Positions 24,282 to 32,588 of a DNA stretch of 64,000 nt are shown here, in pieces. Source of the stretch: Akkermansiaceae bacterium. GTDB lineage: Bacteria; Verrucomicrobiota; Verrucomicrobiia; Verrucomicrobiales; Akkermansiaceae. Position numbers and translations under genes: made by a program. The stretch spans positions 1-64,000 of the forward strand of contig JAPKDJ010000013.1 of NCBI GenBank assembly GCA_026421245.1. Reading direction: 5' to 3'. Position 1 is the stretch's first letter, and every line of letters starts with the position of its first letter. Under the pieces are notes generated by a model. The model was not told the origin of the DNA and ran no database searches. It saw only the letters and a program-made list of their open reading frames with translations.

Positions 24282-25886
24282 ATGAGCGATGACGACAAAG
24301 GCGGCCCCAAGGGGCCGGGCTATCCGGATCCTGAAGAGTTCCGTAAGACCCTTGAGGGGATGTTTGGGAAAATGGGTAAGGGTGGATTTACCATTCCCGG
24401 GATGAGTGACAGTCCATTTGGGCAAGAAGCCGAGTCGGATGAGGTGGATGTCGTCGAGCCGGAGGTTGACGATATTTTTCAGTTCGACCTTCTGCCCAGG
24501 GATATCAAGGCGCACCTTGATCGTTTTGTGATCCGCCAGGATGAAGCGAAGAAAGCTCTCGCGATCGCGGTTTGTGATCATTACAACCACGTCAAAGCCC
24601 TGAAGTCCCACGATGAAGAAGGCGAGCGCCTCGAGTTACAAAAGCAGAACGTGATGGTAGTTGGGCCGACCGGAGTCGGGAAAACCTACCTCGTGAAACA
24701 TATTGCCGAACTGATCGGAGTGCCTTTTGTGAAGGCGGATGCGACCAAGTTTTCCGAAACAGGTTATGTGGGCGGGGACGTCGATGATTTGGTTCGGGAG
24801 TTGGTCTCCAAGGCCAATGGCGACGTTTCACTCGCTGAGTATGGGATCATCTATATTGATGAAGTTGACAAGTTGGCTTCAAGTGGTGGAGCGGGAATGA
24901 TCGGTCGGGATGTGAGCGGTCGCGGGGTGCAAACAACCTTGCTGAAGCTCATGGAAGAGACGGAAGTTCCACTCCGGAATCCCCAGGATATGCGGGGACA
25001 AATGATGGCGATGATGGACATGAAAAAAGGTGAAAGCCAAAAAGACTCCATCAATACGCGTCACATTTTATTCATCGTGAGTGGAGCCTTTTCGGGACTT
25101 GAAAAGATTGTTCGGAAGCGCAGCCAGGCAGCGCAGATTGGTTTTTCCGCCGAACAAGCCGAACCTGCGATGGATGGGGAACTTTTTAAACATGTGACCA
25201 CCCAGGACTACATTGACTTCGGATTTGAAGCCGAGTTCATTGGCCGGATTCCGGTCCGGGTCGTTTGCGAACATCTCGAAGCTCCTGATCTTGAGGCTAT
25301 TTTAAAATACTCGGAGGGGAGTTTGTTGCGTCAATACGAGCGTGAGTTCGAAGCGTATGGAATCGAAGTTAAGTTCATGGATTCCGGAATTAGACGTATC
25401 GCCGAGATGGCAGCTGGGGAGAAAACCGGTGCCCGTGGCCTCATGACGGTGGGGGAGAAGATTCTCCGTGACTTTAAGTATGAACTTCCCGGAACTTCGG
25501 TGACCGAGTTAACAGTCGATGATGATCTCATCGATAATCGCGAAAAACATCTCGAGGGCTACCGGGAGCTTGGTCAGGAACTCGTGGTTGAGAAAGCACG
25601 TCAGGAAGTCGATGCTTTTATCCGTGAGTTCAAGGACAAACACGGTGTCGTCATTAAGCTTTCAGATGATGCGGTTTCACGCCTGGTGAAAATGGCCGGC
25701 GAACAAGCACGGAGTGTCTTCCAAGTCGCCCGACAGCATTTCCGGGACTACCAGTTTGGGCTCAAGCTGATTCAGAAGAACACAGGGCAGGGGGAGTTTG
25801 TCCTGACCGACTCTTCAGTGGAAGATCCCGACAAGTTTCTCAGTGAACTCGTGGTCCAATCCTATCGAGACCAGAAGGACCGCTAG
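24282..25886 (+). CDS. ClpX-like AAA+ ATPase lacking the zinc-binding domain
   Basis: The ATG at 24282 gives 534 aa; the longer ORF start adds an unlikely leader. Residues 1-70 are low-complexity and acidic where ClpX has its zinc finger; no CxxC pair is present. Walker A GPTGVGKT is at 128-135, Walker B IIYIDE at 189-194, and ETGYVGGDVDDLVRELV, SGRGVQTTLLKLMEE and FGFEAEFIGRIPVRV match ClpX/HslU sensor regions, with GARGL as sensor 2. From about residue 410 there is an extra, mostly helical extension with no ClpX counterpart. The tripeptide loop for ClpP binding (IGF) is not obvious, though a QIGFSAEQ segment appears near 290. It could be a ClpP-independent unfoldase or remodelling ATPase. 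Confidence 0.8.
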   Translation: MSDDDKGGPKGPGYPDPEEFRKTLEGMFGKMGKGGFTIPGMSDSPFGQEAESDEVDVVEPEVDDIFQFDLLPRDIKAHLDRFVIRQDEAKKALAIAVCDHYNHVKALKSHDEEGERLELQKQNVMVVGPTGVGKTYLVKHIAELIGVPFVKADATKFSETGYVGGDVDDLVRELVSKANGDVSLAEYGIIYIDEVDKLASSGGAGMIGRDVSGRGVQTTLLKLMEETEVPLRNPQDMRGQMMAMMDMKKGESQKDSINTRHILFIVSGAFSGLEKIVRKRSQAAQIGFSAEQAEPAMDGELFKHVTTQDYIDFGFEAEFIGRIPVRVVCEHLEAPDLEAILKYSEGSLLRQYEREFEAYGIEVKFMDSGIRRIAEMAAGEKTGARGLMTVGEKILRDFKYELPGTSVTELTVDDDLIDNREKHLEGYRELGQELVVEKARQEVDAFIREFKDKHGVVIKLSDDAVSRLVKMAGEQARSVFQVARQHFRDYQFGLKLIQKNTGQGEFVLTDSSVEDPDKFLSELVVQSYRDQKDR

Positions 25887-26255
25887 AAGCGAATTGCGAT
25901 GCCACTCTGAAAGATCAGATCTGAGCTCTCTTTGTCCGAAGGGGGGCGACTGTTGTAGTAAGGCTTCATGCCGACGCGTCACGAAAGGTCGTCGGTCAGG
26001 TAGATGTCGAGTATGAGATGATTGCAACTCCCGAAAAGACTCAGCGATTCCTTGGTCGTGGTGTCGTGATATTCCGAATAATAGTAATCGGTCCCGTCGT
26101 GTGCCTCCCTGATGGAATCCCGGCAAGTTTCCAAGAAACGAAGAGGGTAGGTTAGGCTGTCGTTATTACCACTCGGGTAGCCCTGGTCTCCCGCTAAAGT
26201 GTGTTTCTCGCTGGGCTCACCGATTCGCTGGCAAGGGCGCCCAGTGGCGGAAGAT
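25883..26255 (-). pseudogene. Remnant of a probable outer-membrane beta-barrel protein with in-frame UGA
   Basis: On the minus strand one frame stays open for about 120 codons except for a single TGA at 25979-25981. It reads HTLAGDQGYPSGNNDSLTYP, later DGTDYYYSEYHDTTTKESLS, LILDIYLTDDLS(stop)RVG, MKPYYNSRPPSD, and ends SSDLIFQSGIAIRF. Alternating aromatic/polar strands and the terminal phenylalanine suit a barrel assembled by BAM. There is no start codon or signal peptide upstream, so both nonsense and 5' loss are present. Its stop overlaps the stop of the convergent ClpX-like gene. Confidence 0.5.
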
Positions 26256-26402
26256 CAAAGTGAGGAATCAAGGTTTTTTTGCGAGCGAGAACTGCGATGT
26301 GAAATAATACTCGCCATGAGATCGGCAAGGGAGTTCATGAAAAAGCTTGGCAAGCGCAAGAGGCTATTCCTCTTCGGTGAAGTTGAGCTCAGAGTGCTGT
26401 TT

Positions 26403-27119
26403 TCAGGGAAGTTTCCAGGCGTCTCGTTTGGCTTTGTATTCGCTAACGGAAAGAAGCACGTAGACCGGCTGTTTGGTCGGATCGAGCCAAGCAACGAGTT
26501 TTATCAAATTTTCCTCGGACATGGTTGTGCATCCTGCCGTGGGTTTACTGCCCCCCCCCCGCCAGATATGAAAAAATACGGCCGATCCTGCATAGGGTTT
26601 GGCTTTTGGTGGAGGATTGTGAGCGATGAAAAGTTTAAGCGAGTGAGCGAAATCGTTTTGCTTCATCTGTTGCTTTTTCTCCCACGCCGTTTTCGGTTGG
26701 TGGGGGAGGATCCGATGTTGGTTGTAGTAGGGGGATTTTGAATCCTCGACCCAAAGATCACGAGGGGTGACTTTTCGATAAGGAAGCTTGGGATGCTTGT
26801 GAATGGCTGGGGCATCTCCCCAGGCGCCTCCAATGAAGAAAATTCCAGCCGGAGATTTGACATCACCTTCTTTTTTCAAAGTTGCTCCTTTTGGTGACGA
26901 ATGGATCCCGAGACCCCAGGCAGACCCTTTGCGCCCAAGACGAACTTTAATTGGGTCGCTCACTTTTTTCCACTGGGTCCCGTTTCGCTGATAGAGGTAA
27001 AGGTCAGCGTAAGAGCTATTCCAAGAGCTGGTGTAGGCAACGACCGCCTGTTTGCTAGTTGCGGGCACGCTCTGCCCAACCAGAGGAAGGATTGTGAGCA
27101 GAAAGACGAGGATTTTCAT
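26403..27119 (-). CDS. Secreted L,D-transpeptidase (YkuD family)
   Basis: 238 aa with signal peptide MKILVFLLTILPLVGQSVPA. The catalytic region has FFHIW (active-site histidine) and PTAGCTTMSEENL (nucleophilic cysteine with the SxGCx[ST]-like context), preceded by KSPAGIFFIGGAWG, the usual YkuD substrate-loop pattern. It would form 3-3 crosslinks or attach proteins to peptidoglycan in the periplasm; some members only trim. A run of ten G lies between the catalytic histidine and cysteine codons, so slippage there would inactivate the enzyme. Downstream (26256-26402) I see nothing else. Confidence 0.88.
   Translation of the reverse strand: MKILVFLLTILPLVGQSVPATSKQAVVAYTSSWNSSYADLYLYQRNGTQWKKVSDPIKVRLGRKGSAWGLGIHSSPKGATLKKEGDVKSPAGIFFIGGAWGDAPAIHKHPKLPYRKVTPRDLWVEDSKSPYYNQHRILPHQPKTAWEKKQQMKQNDFAHSLKLFIAHNPPPKAKPYAGSAVFFHIWRGGGSKPTAGCTTMSEENLIKLVAWLDPTKQPVYVLLSVSEYKAKRDAWKLP
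26551..26560. repeat. Homopolymer of ten C (ten G on the coding strand)
   Basis: Codes for part of the WRGGGS stretch in the L,D-transpeptidase between the catalytic His and Cys. It is the longest homopolymer I noticed inside an intact gene in the window and a candidate slippage site. Confidence 0.8.
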
Positions 27120-27149
27120 GAGGAGAATTTAACCGATCCTCATCTGAAA

Positions 27150-27836
27150 TCAATTGCCGAAGAAGTTATCAAGATCGACTCCTTCATTCTCGACTGCATC
27201 GCCGTCATCGCGCCCGGTTGATTCGGGCAGAGTGTCGATAGGCTCGGTGACAACTTCGACTTCGCCCGATTCAAGAGCTCCGTCGAGATCGGCCCTAAGT
27301 TGGCCGATGATTTCCCCCCACCATTCATTGTCGGCGAGGAGATCTTCCTGATAGGCCTCTTGTTGCGTGAGATCGAGAAGCGGATAGAGGTCCGAAGCAA
27401 GATTTGACTCATCCGGGTTTCCGGCGACAAAGCCGTTGACGATGATCCCTTCCTGAAAGTCAGGATGATGGCTCACGAGCAAGGGGAAAACTTCTCGTCG
27501 TTGATTGGGAGTGAGTTGATAACGCTCCGTCATTTGCTGGAGTCGTTCACGGGTCTCCCGTTCGATTTGCTGCCCAACTTCATGGAGTGAGATGTCAGAG
27601 ACGGTCACCTCGTAAATGGTGGGATCCATTTTTTCGACGTTTCGGCTAGAGAGAGGAAGAGGGGTGGAGCGATCGATCCTTCGGGAGGATGTCGCCGTCG
27701 AACTGGGATCGGTCGTTGACTCGACAGAATTCGATTCAGCTCGTTTATTATCGTGTTCACGGAACGAGATGAAAAAGGCAAGTGTTCCCGATACGCAAAG
27801 AAGCGCAATGCCGAGAATAAACTGCGAACGGGTCAT
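27150..27836 (-). CDS. Hypothetical membrane-anchored protein with LTxxQ-like motif
   Basis: The ATG at 27836 is preferred because it starts a signal anchor (MTRSQFILGIALLCVSGTLA). 228 aa. A Ser/Thr-rich linker (residues about 30-60) precedes a helical segment ETRERLQQMTERYQLTPNQR with an LTPNQRR motif reminiscent of Spy/CpxP-type stress proteins. The C-terminus is strongly acidic (DDGDAVENEGVDLDNF). The upstream region on the same strand holds an ECF sigma factor remnant, so it may once have belonged to a sigma/sensor cluster. Function is otherwise unknown; it stops 30 bp before the L,D-transpeptidase start. Confidence 0.6.
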   Translation of the reverse strand: MTRSQFILGIALLCVSGTLAFFISFREHDNKRAESNSVESTTDPSSTATSSRRIDRSTPLPLSSRNVEKMDPTIYEVTVSDISLHEVGQQIERETRERLQQMTERYQLTPNQRREVFPLLVSHHPDFQEGIIVNGFVAGNPDESNLASDLYPLLDLTQQEAYQEDLLADNEWWGEIIGQLRADLDGALESGEVEVVTEPIDTLPESTGRDDGDAVENEGVDLDNFFGN

Positions 27837-27894
27837 AACTGGAAGAGAAGGGTAGTAGAAAAGAAGAGAGTAATGAAGGTCTAAATCCAAGGTC

Positions 27895-28535
27895 TCACGA
27901 CAGGGAATTTAAGCGAGGGCGAGGTTTGCGGCAAGTGAGGTTCATGAGTGCGCGGCGTCGTTGGTCTGGTAGGCTCTCTTTCACTCTGGGATCCTTTTTG
28001 AGAAGATTGAACGCGACACCACAAACCGTTTCCAGATTCTTCGCCGCGTTGGCTTTGTCGGTCTGATTATGATCTTTTCGGAAACCATCATGGCCAAACC
28101 GCCGGAGTAAAGATCGACTTCGCCAAGGCATCCTCGATCTTTCCGTGACAGCAGACGGCCAGAAAAAATCTGTGCCGTCTTATCGCTGTATGAGTAGACA
28201 AAAAAGGTAGTCGGAACCGTCGTGCCGAGAGACGCAAAAAGGCCAAAGAAAAGAGCGCCAAATCCTGCTTCAAAGGTTTGGTTCGAGATCGCTGGCGGCT
28301 CAGTTTTGAGAAACTCCACGATCTCCTGGCGATTCACATCGTAAGAGACAACCGAGCCCGCGAGTCGCCCGTAGAATCCGCGCTCAACTTCTTAAGCTGA
28401 CGTGAATCGGCGGGAGGCCTTGAATTGGTCGAGTTTTAGGAAGATTTTGGTGAAGGCTTCTTGGGCAAGATCGTCGGGGTCATTGCTCGGACGGACTTGT
28501 CGTCGGATGATTCCGTAGATCTGATCGTCGCTCAT
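27895..28535 (-). pseudogene. ECF sigma factor remnant running into a decayed hypothetical gene
   Basis: From the ATG at 28535 a 47 aa ORF reads MSDDQIYGIIRRQVRPSNDP then DDLAQEAFTKIFLKLDQFKA, the DDLAQE core of sigma-70 region 2. It stops at TAA 28392-28394, and no region 4 follows. The same frame continues past that stop as VERGFYGRLAGSVVSYDVNR and EIVEFLKTEPPAISNQTFEA then GTTVPTTFFVYSYSDKTAQI. Later pieces in shifted frames (KIEDALAKSIFTPAVWP; NAAKNLETVCGVAFNLLKKD) look coding too. I read this as a sigma factor gene fused by deletion to a neighbour, with further frameshifts. The 118 aa, 61 aa and 78 aa track ORFs are its fragments. Confidence 0.6.
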
Positions 28536-28557
28536 GCAAGTCGCTCTTCTTTTTGGC

Positions 28558-29538
28558 CTACTTGAACTTGGTGCTCATCATCCATTCATACCAGGCATTC
28601 TCGAATGCCGCGTCGTCGGCGTAGCCATAGGTTTTGAGGAGAAGTTCCTGGGTTGGTTCTTGGCCGTCGCGAATCGCTTTGATGAACGACTGGTAGGTTT
28701 TGGCCCGCTCTTCGGTGCTCACAAGGAAGTAAGTGAGAGCAAACATGTAACCTGATTCGTTGGGTGAAAGAGTGATGACCTGCGCATTGATAGTTTTCAT
28801 CAGGCTGACGCGCTTTTCTTTTTTACAAAGCTTACGGAGAATTCGAGGCCAGGATTCCTCGGGTCCGAGGGTTCCTCCTTTGCGGGCGTCGACCTTGGCG
28901 TCCGGGTTGGCCCGGTAGTAAGCCTCGAAGTCGAGGTAGTAGATTGCGCAACGATCGAAAACCATGTGTTCTGCATAGTATCCCATTCCGGCGGTCATCC
29001 AGAAGGGGAGGTTCGCCTGTCGAGTTCGGCCTTTCATCAGAGCGGTTCCGAGGCGGTGAACGAGAATTTCCTTCTTGTCCTGTTCCTGACCTCCACCTGA
29101 GTTCATGGGGTCGGTTTTACAAATGACGAGGTAGCGGTTGTTCGGGTCGAGGTAGTTTCCGACTTTCTTGGTGATTTGAATGTGACCCGCAATCCAGTTG
29201 TATCTCTTGGCATCGGTCATGACACACCGATGGAAGGCATCGCCTGAATCAACGAGGTATGTAGTGAAGCGGAATTTGTCTTCTTTGCCGGCGTTCTGGC
29301 CGCTCGGGATCCGGAATTCGTTTTTCTCAAAGTCATCTTTGAGACCGGGAAGGATCTCGAAGAGAATTTCGTAAGTCTTTTCGCTAAACTTTCGGGCCGG
29401 ATCAGAACTGGTTCCACTGGTCCGGATCATGAAGTGATCGAGTTCCTTTTCGCGCCACTTCATATCGGGGAAGTGAGTGGTTTGGCCGTCGGCGACCCCA
29501 AAGGAAATGAAAGTAGCTGCAGCTAGAAAGAGCTTCAT
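28558..29538 (-). CDS. Secreted hypothetical protein, peptidase-MA-like but without HExxH
   Basis: The ATG at 29538 opens a signal peptide (MKLFLAAATFISFGVADGQT), giving 326 aa. The layout resembles DUF1570/peptidase-MA-type gluzincins: an early FMIRTSGT block, YLVDSGDAFHRC, a central helix KKEILVHRLGTALMKGRTRQ with FWMTAGMGYYAEHM, and a C-terminal YQSFIKAIRDGQ helix ending YEWMMS. In active members the central helix has HExxH and the next has WxxEG. Here those positions read HRLGT and MTAGMGYYAEH, so the zinc site is degraded or the resemblance is structural only. Probably a non-enzymatic periplasmic protein. Family call is tentative. Confidence 0.55.
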   Translation of the reverse strand: MKLFLAAATFISFGVADGQTTHFPDMKWREKELDHFMIRTSGTSSDPARKFSEKTYEILFEILPGLKDDFEKNEFRIPSGQNAGKEDKFRFTTYLVDSGDAFHRCVMTDAKRYNWIAGHIQITKKVGNYLDPNNRYLVICKTDPMNSGGGQEQDKKEILVHRLGTALMKGRTRQANLPFWMTAGMGYYAEHMVFDRCAIYYLDFEAYYRANPDAKVDARKGGTLGPEESWPRILRKLCKKEKRVSLMKTINAQVITLSPNESGYMFALTYFLVSTEERAKTYQSFIKAIRDGQEPTQELLLKTYGYADDAAFENAWYEWMMSTKFK

Positions 29539-29670
29539 TCGTCGAGGGTAGAACAGGAATGATGAGCTTGCAATCACAAGGGAGTCATGACGACGTGAGG
29601 CTTTTGGCAGTACGGAAGCCGAATTGCTAATATTGGGGGTGAATGAAAACCAACAAAACAGCCGTTATGA

Positions 29671-29889
29671 TCAGAAGATCAAGGGAGTCCTGTCTGAATG
29701 ACTCGAGTCGCTCTTACCTGTGTTGAGTTTCTTGGCAGGGCGGGAATGATATTTGTAGCGTTTTTCCGCGAGGACAGGGCGGAGTTTTCTCAAATAGGTT
29801 GAGGTGTTCCGCTGGGAATATTTCTGCATCAAGCCCTTGATCTGTGAGGTGATCTCGGGCAAGAGTTTGCCAAAGCTGAGGCCGGTCAC
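29671..29889 (-). CDS. Possible small basic protein after the PQQ-like gene
   Basis: A GTG start overlaps the stop of the PQQ-like gene (GTGA). 72 aa, very basic: LPEITSQIKGLMQKYSQRNT then YLRKLRPVLAEKRYKYHSRP. Overlap coupling and a C/G third-position bias on the coding strand favour a real or recently lost gene, but I do not recognise a family. The remaining gap (29578-29670) shows nothing. Confidence 0.3.
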   Translation of the reverse strand: MTGLSFGKLLPEITSQIKGLMQKYSQRNTSTYLRKLRPVLAEKRYKYHSRPAKKLNTGKSDSSHSDRTPLIF

Positions 29890-31241
29890 TCCTTCCCGGC
29901 CTTCCGCTCCTCACGGATACAATAGAGCCGCTCGGCGGTCCGGATCAGAAGGCGGTCACCCGCCATCGCGGGGCAGGCCATGCACATATCATCGTCCCCG
30001 AGACGGTTGGTCCCAAGCAGTTCAAACGTTTTGCCTGCCTTGCACACGAAGGTCGCGCCGTCTTCGTTCAGACAGAAGATCATCCCGTTGTAGGCCCATG
30101 GCGACACCGTGAATCCGGGACCGGGAGGGAGACGCTTTTTGTCATAGATTTCCTCTCCCGTTTTGGGGTCGAGCGAGGACATCCAGCCGCGGTCGAGAAG
30201 GACGTAGACCTGATCGCCGTAAAGCAGAGTAGTCGGGTTGTAGGGTGCCGCCTTCCAGTTACACCACTCGATAAATTCGCTGGAGGTCTCCTTCAGCTTC
30301 TTCAGCGAGATGTCGCCACTCGCGCCGGGCCGGATCGCGTAGAGCGGCTTTGTGAAATCCCCGACGTAGCCTGAGCTGACATAGAGAAGCCCTCCGTGCG
30401 CGTAGGGTGTCGCGATCGTGATGCTCGACATTCCCTTGAGCGACCATAGCTCCTTCCCGTCGAGATTGTAGGATCGCACCTTTCCGGTCCCAGCCGTGAC
30501 AATCTCGGTGCGCTTCGCGTTTTCCCAGATGAAGGGATTTGACCAGTTGCTCTTCTCGTCGCGATCGATTTTCCAGATCTCCTTCCCGGTCGCCTTGTCG
30601 AGCGCCATGATCCACGACGTTTCGTGGTTGTCATTTACGAGGTAAAGTCGTTTACCATGCAACACTGGGGAGGATGCGGTCCCCCATCCGAGGCGGGTCT
30701 TGCGCGGCGCGAAGCGCTTGCTCCACTTCAAGTTGCCATCAAGGTCGAAGGTGAAGATCCCGAGGTTCCCGAAACGGCAGTAGACCCGCTCCCCGTCGGT
30801 GACCGGAGTTTCGGAGGCGTAGCTATTTTTGAGGTGGATCGACGACTGCGGTTTCCCTTCGTGCACCTGCCGTTGCCATAGGACCTTTCCCGAATCGAGA
30901 TCGAGGCAGAAAACCTTCCACTGGTGCACGGTGTCGGGAAACCCCGGCCGCTCGCCGCCGAAGTAGAGCCCCTTCTGCGGGGTCTCCGATTCGCCGAGAT
31001 TAACGACAGTGGTCAGAAAGACCCGGTTGTTCCACACGATAGGCGACGACCAGCCACGTCCGGGAAGATCGGTCTTCCATTCCACGTTTTCGGTCGCTGA
31101 CCAGCGTGTGGGCAAACCCGCGTTGCTCCCGATCCCCCGTGCGTCCGCTCCGCGGAAGGAGGGCCATTGGTCCTGGGCTACAGCAGTGACGCTGAGAAGC
31201 ATTGAGATTGCGAGGAGGGTGAAAGTGGTTGTTCGTCTCAT
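29886..31241 (-). CDS. Secreted PQQ-like beta-propeller protein
   Basis: The ORF reaches 31460 but the ATG at 31241 begins a signal peptide (MRRTTTFTLLAISMLLSVTA) ending at AQDQWPSFRG, giving 451 aa. WPSFRGADARGIG and LPGRGWSSPIVWNNRVFLTT, then repeated blades such as GKVLWQRQVHEGK, LYLVNDNHETSWIMALDKAT and GKEIWKIDRDE, are the W-docking repeats of PQQ/YVTN propellers. Verrucomicrobial members of this form often sit near sulfatases and DUF1592 genes and mostly lack PQQ-ligating residues. I infer an extracytoplasmic binding or scaffold protein, not a proven dehydrogenase. A decayed sulfatase lies upstream on the same strand. Confidence 0.85.
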   Translation of the reverse strand: MRRTTTFTLLAISMLLSVTAVAQDQWPSFRGADARGIGSNAGLPTRWSATENVEWKTDLPGRGWSSPIVWNNRVFLTTVVNLGESETPQKGLYFGGERPGFPDTVHQWKVFCLDLDSGKVLWQRQVHEGKPQSSIHLKNSYASETPVTDGERVYCRFGNLGIFTFDLDGNLKWSKRFAPRKTRLGWGTASSPVLHGKRLYLVNDNHETSWIMALDKATGKEIWKIDRDEKSNWSNPFIWENAKRTEIVTAGTGKVRSYNLDGKELWSLKGMSSITIATPYAHGGLLYVSSGYVGDFTKPLYAIRPGASGDISLKKLKETSSEFIEWCNWKAAPYNPTTLLYGDQVYVLLDRGWMSSLDPKTGEEIYDKKRLPPGPGFTVSPWAYNGMIFCLNEDGATFVCKAGKTFELLGTNRLGDDDMCMACPAMAGDRLLIRTAERLYCIREERKAGKE

Positions 31242-31506
31242 GGGTCCGTTAGAATGAGCAATACTGTATCGTAATTCGTCAATGCTGGGAATCTCCTTTC
31301 TCCGGCCCTGCCGCCATCGGGGGCTCGCGCCTAGGCAGCGAGGAGCGCCCGCGGTGACAAAATCGAAAAGAAGGGACCGCGTTAGGTCGCTGACAACTAT
31401 ACCTCGAGGCAGGGCACCGACCGAATCGAGGCACGAGTTCGGACACCGCCGGCCCACCACTCAGCACCCCGAAGAAGCTCCGCCCTTGCCTGTCGTAAGG
31501 AGCCTT

Positions 31507-31800
31507 TTAGTGGTGTATGAGAAAGAAGGGGTTCTCCGTGTCGCGACCTGACTTTAACCAATCCAGCGTAAGATCGGTGATCACGTCCGACGAGTGGACC
31601 TTCTTGCGAATACCGTTCTTTTCCATGGCTGGTTCCCGGGAGCGATGCTGACTTCCAGGTCGAGCACACCGTTCGTCTGCGGGTATTGCCCGGTGATGAT
31701 ACTGGCTCGGCTCGGGGTGCAGATCGAGTTGGGGTAGAAGACGCGCTTGAAGCGCATTCCTTTCTCCGCCAATTTGTCCAGGGTCGGAGTTGGACTCAGC
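31507..31800 (-). pseudogene. Sulfatase gene remnant with internal deletion
   Basis: The minus strand reads [20 protein letters not shown] then [20 protein letters not shown], the sulfatase active-site signature CTPSR. After about 80 residues the frame breaks at IAPGNQP and an [20 protein letters not shown] block follows in another frame (DWLKSGRDTENPFFL, then a stop inside IHH*KAP). In intact sulfatases these two blocks are separated by roughly 100 residues, so an internal deletion occurred. The 5' end is missing too. 31242-31506 and 31801-32029 hold nothing else I can identify. Confidence 0.75.
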
Positions 31801-32029
31801 TACTCCTTCGTCTTCATTTCAGTGTATGGAGAGCTGCTTATTTTGCACATTTTCATGGCTTGCGCGATGGGGGCGCCATTTATTCATTGGGAATGTCCCC
31901 GCTCTATCCAACCGGTTGCAGAGAATCGGGTGCTAGGAAGCATCACGCCTAGTTGCAATCAGGGAAACCGGCCCTTGTAACATTCTGAAATTCAGGCTAC
32001 CTCAAGATTGATAAATCCTAATATTCCAT

Positions 32030-32440
32030 ATGTTCAAACAATTCAAAGAATTCGCATTTAAAGGCAATCTCATCGATATGGCGGTAGGTATCATTATCGG
32101 TGGAGCGTTCGCAACTGTCGTGAAGTCACTGGTTGATAACGTCTTTATGCCAGTTCTCGGCAATCTTACTGGGGGCATTAATTTCGCCGACCAATACATC
32201 AACTTGAGCGATGAGAAGCCTGATTCTTTCGCGGCAGCCAAGGAAGCCGGACTTCCCGTGATTGGCTATGGCCAGTTTCTTCAGGATTTCATCTCCTTCG
32301 TGATTCTCGCCTTCGTCGTCTTCATTGTGATCAAGAAGGTGGTAGGCTCGATGCAAAAAGAAGGGGAAGCAAAGCCTGTTGATCCACCCAAGCAGGAAGT
32401 TCTTCTCGGGGAAATCCGTGACCTTCTCAAGAAAGGGTGA
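32030..32440 (+). CDS. mscL: Large-conductance mechanosensitive channel MscL
   Basis: 136 aa, the usual MscL length. The N-terminal amphipathic helix and pore helix read FKEFAFKGNLIDMAVGIIIG then GAFATVVKSLVDNVFMPVLG, nearly matching the family signature KGNVVDLAVGVIIGAAFG. TM2 is FLQDFISFVILAFVVFIVIK, and the cytoplasmic bundle is EVLLGEIRDLLKKG. It opens under membrane tension to release solutes during hypo-osmotic shock. The periplasmic loop has a 15-residue insertion-like stretch (SDEKPDSFAAAKEAG). It ends 90 bp before a hairpin shared with the convergent EF-hand gene. Confidence 0.97.
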   Translation: MFKQFKEFAFKGNLIDMAVGIIIGGAFATVVKSLVDNVFMPVLGNLTGGINFADQYINLSDEKPDSFAAAKEAGLPVIGYGQFLQDFISFVILAFVVFIVIKKVVGSMQKEGEAKPVDPPKQEVLLGEIRDLLKKG

Positions 32441-32530
32441 TTTTTCCCGGCAAACCCGGACCTTCAGACAAAAGTGGCTTTCTTGAAAAAGGGACCCGCC
32501 TGTTTGGTGATGGCATTTCTAGACCAAAAG

Positions 32531-32556
32531 AAGCCCGGCCAAAAATGACCGGGCTT
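32531..32556. terminator. Bidirectional rho-independent terminator
   Basis: AAGCCCGG (32531-32538) pairs with CCGGGCTT (32549-32556) around a 10 nt loop, lying between convergent mscL and the EF-hand gene. On the minus strand the stem is followed by CTTTTGG, so it suits the EF-hand gene best; on the plus strand only a weak T tract follows. Confidence 0.8.
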
Positions 32557-32588
32557 CCCATTTCGGTATCTATCGGGGGAATATAAGA

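Noticed and set aside
25979-25981. UGA as a selenocysteine codon
   Set aside because: The surrounding protein looks like a barrel rather than a redox enzyme, has no start, and no SECIS-like structure was evident; pseudogene is simpler.
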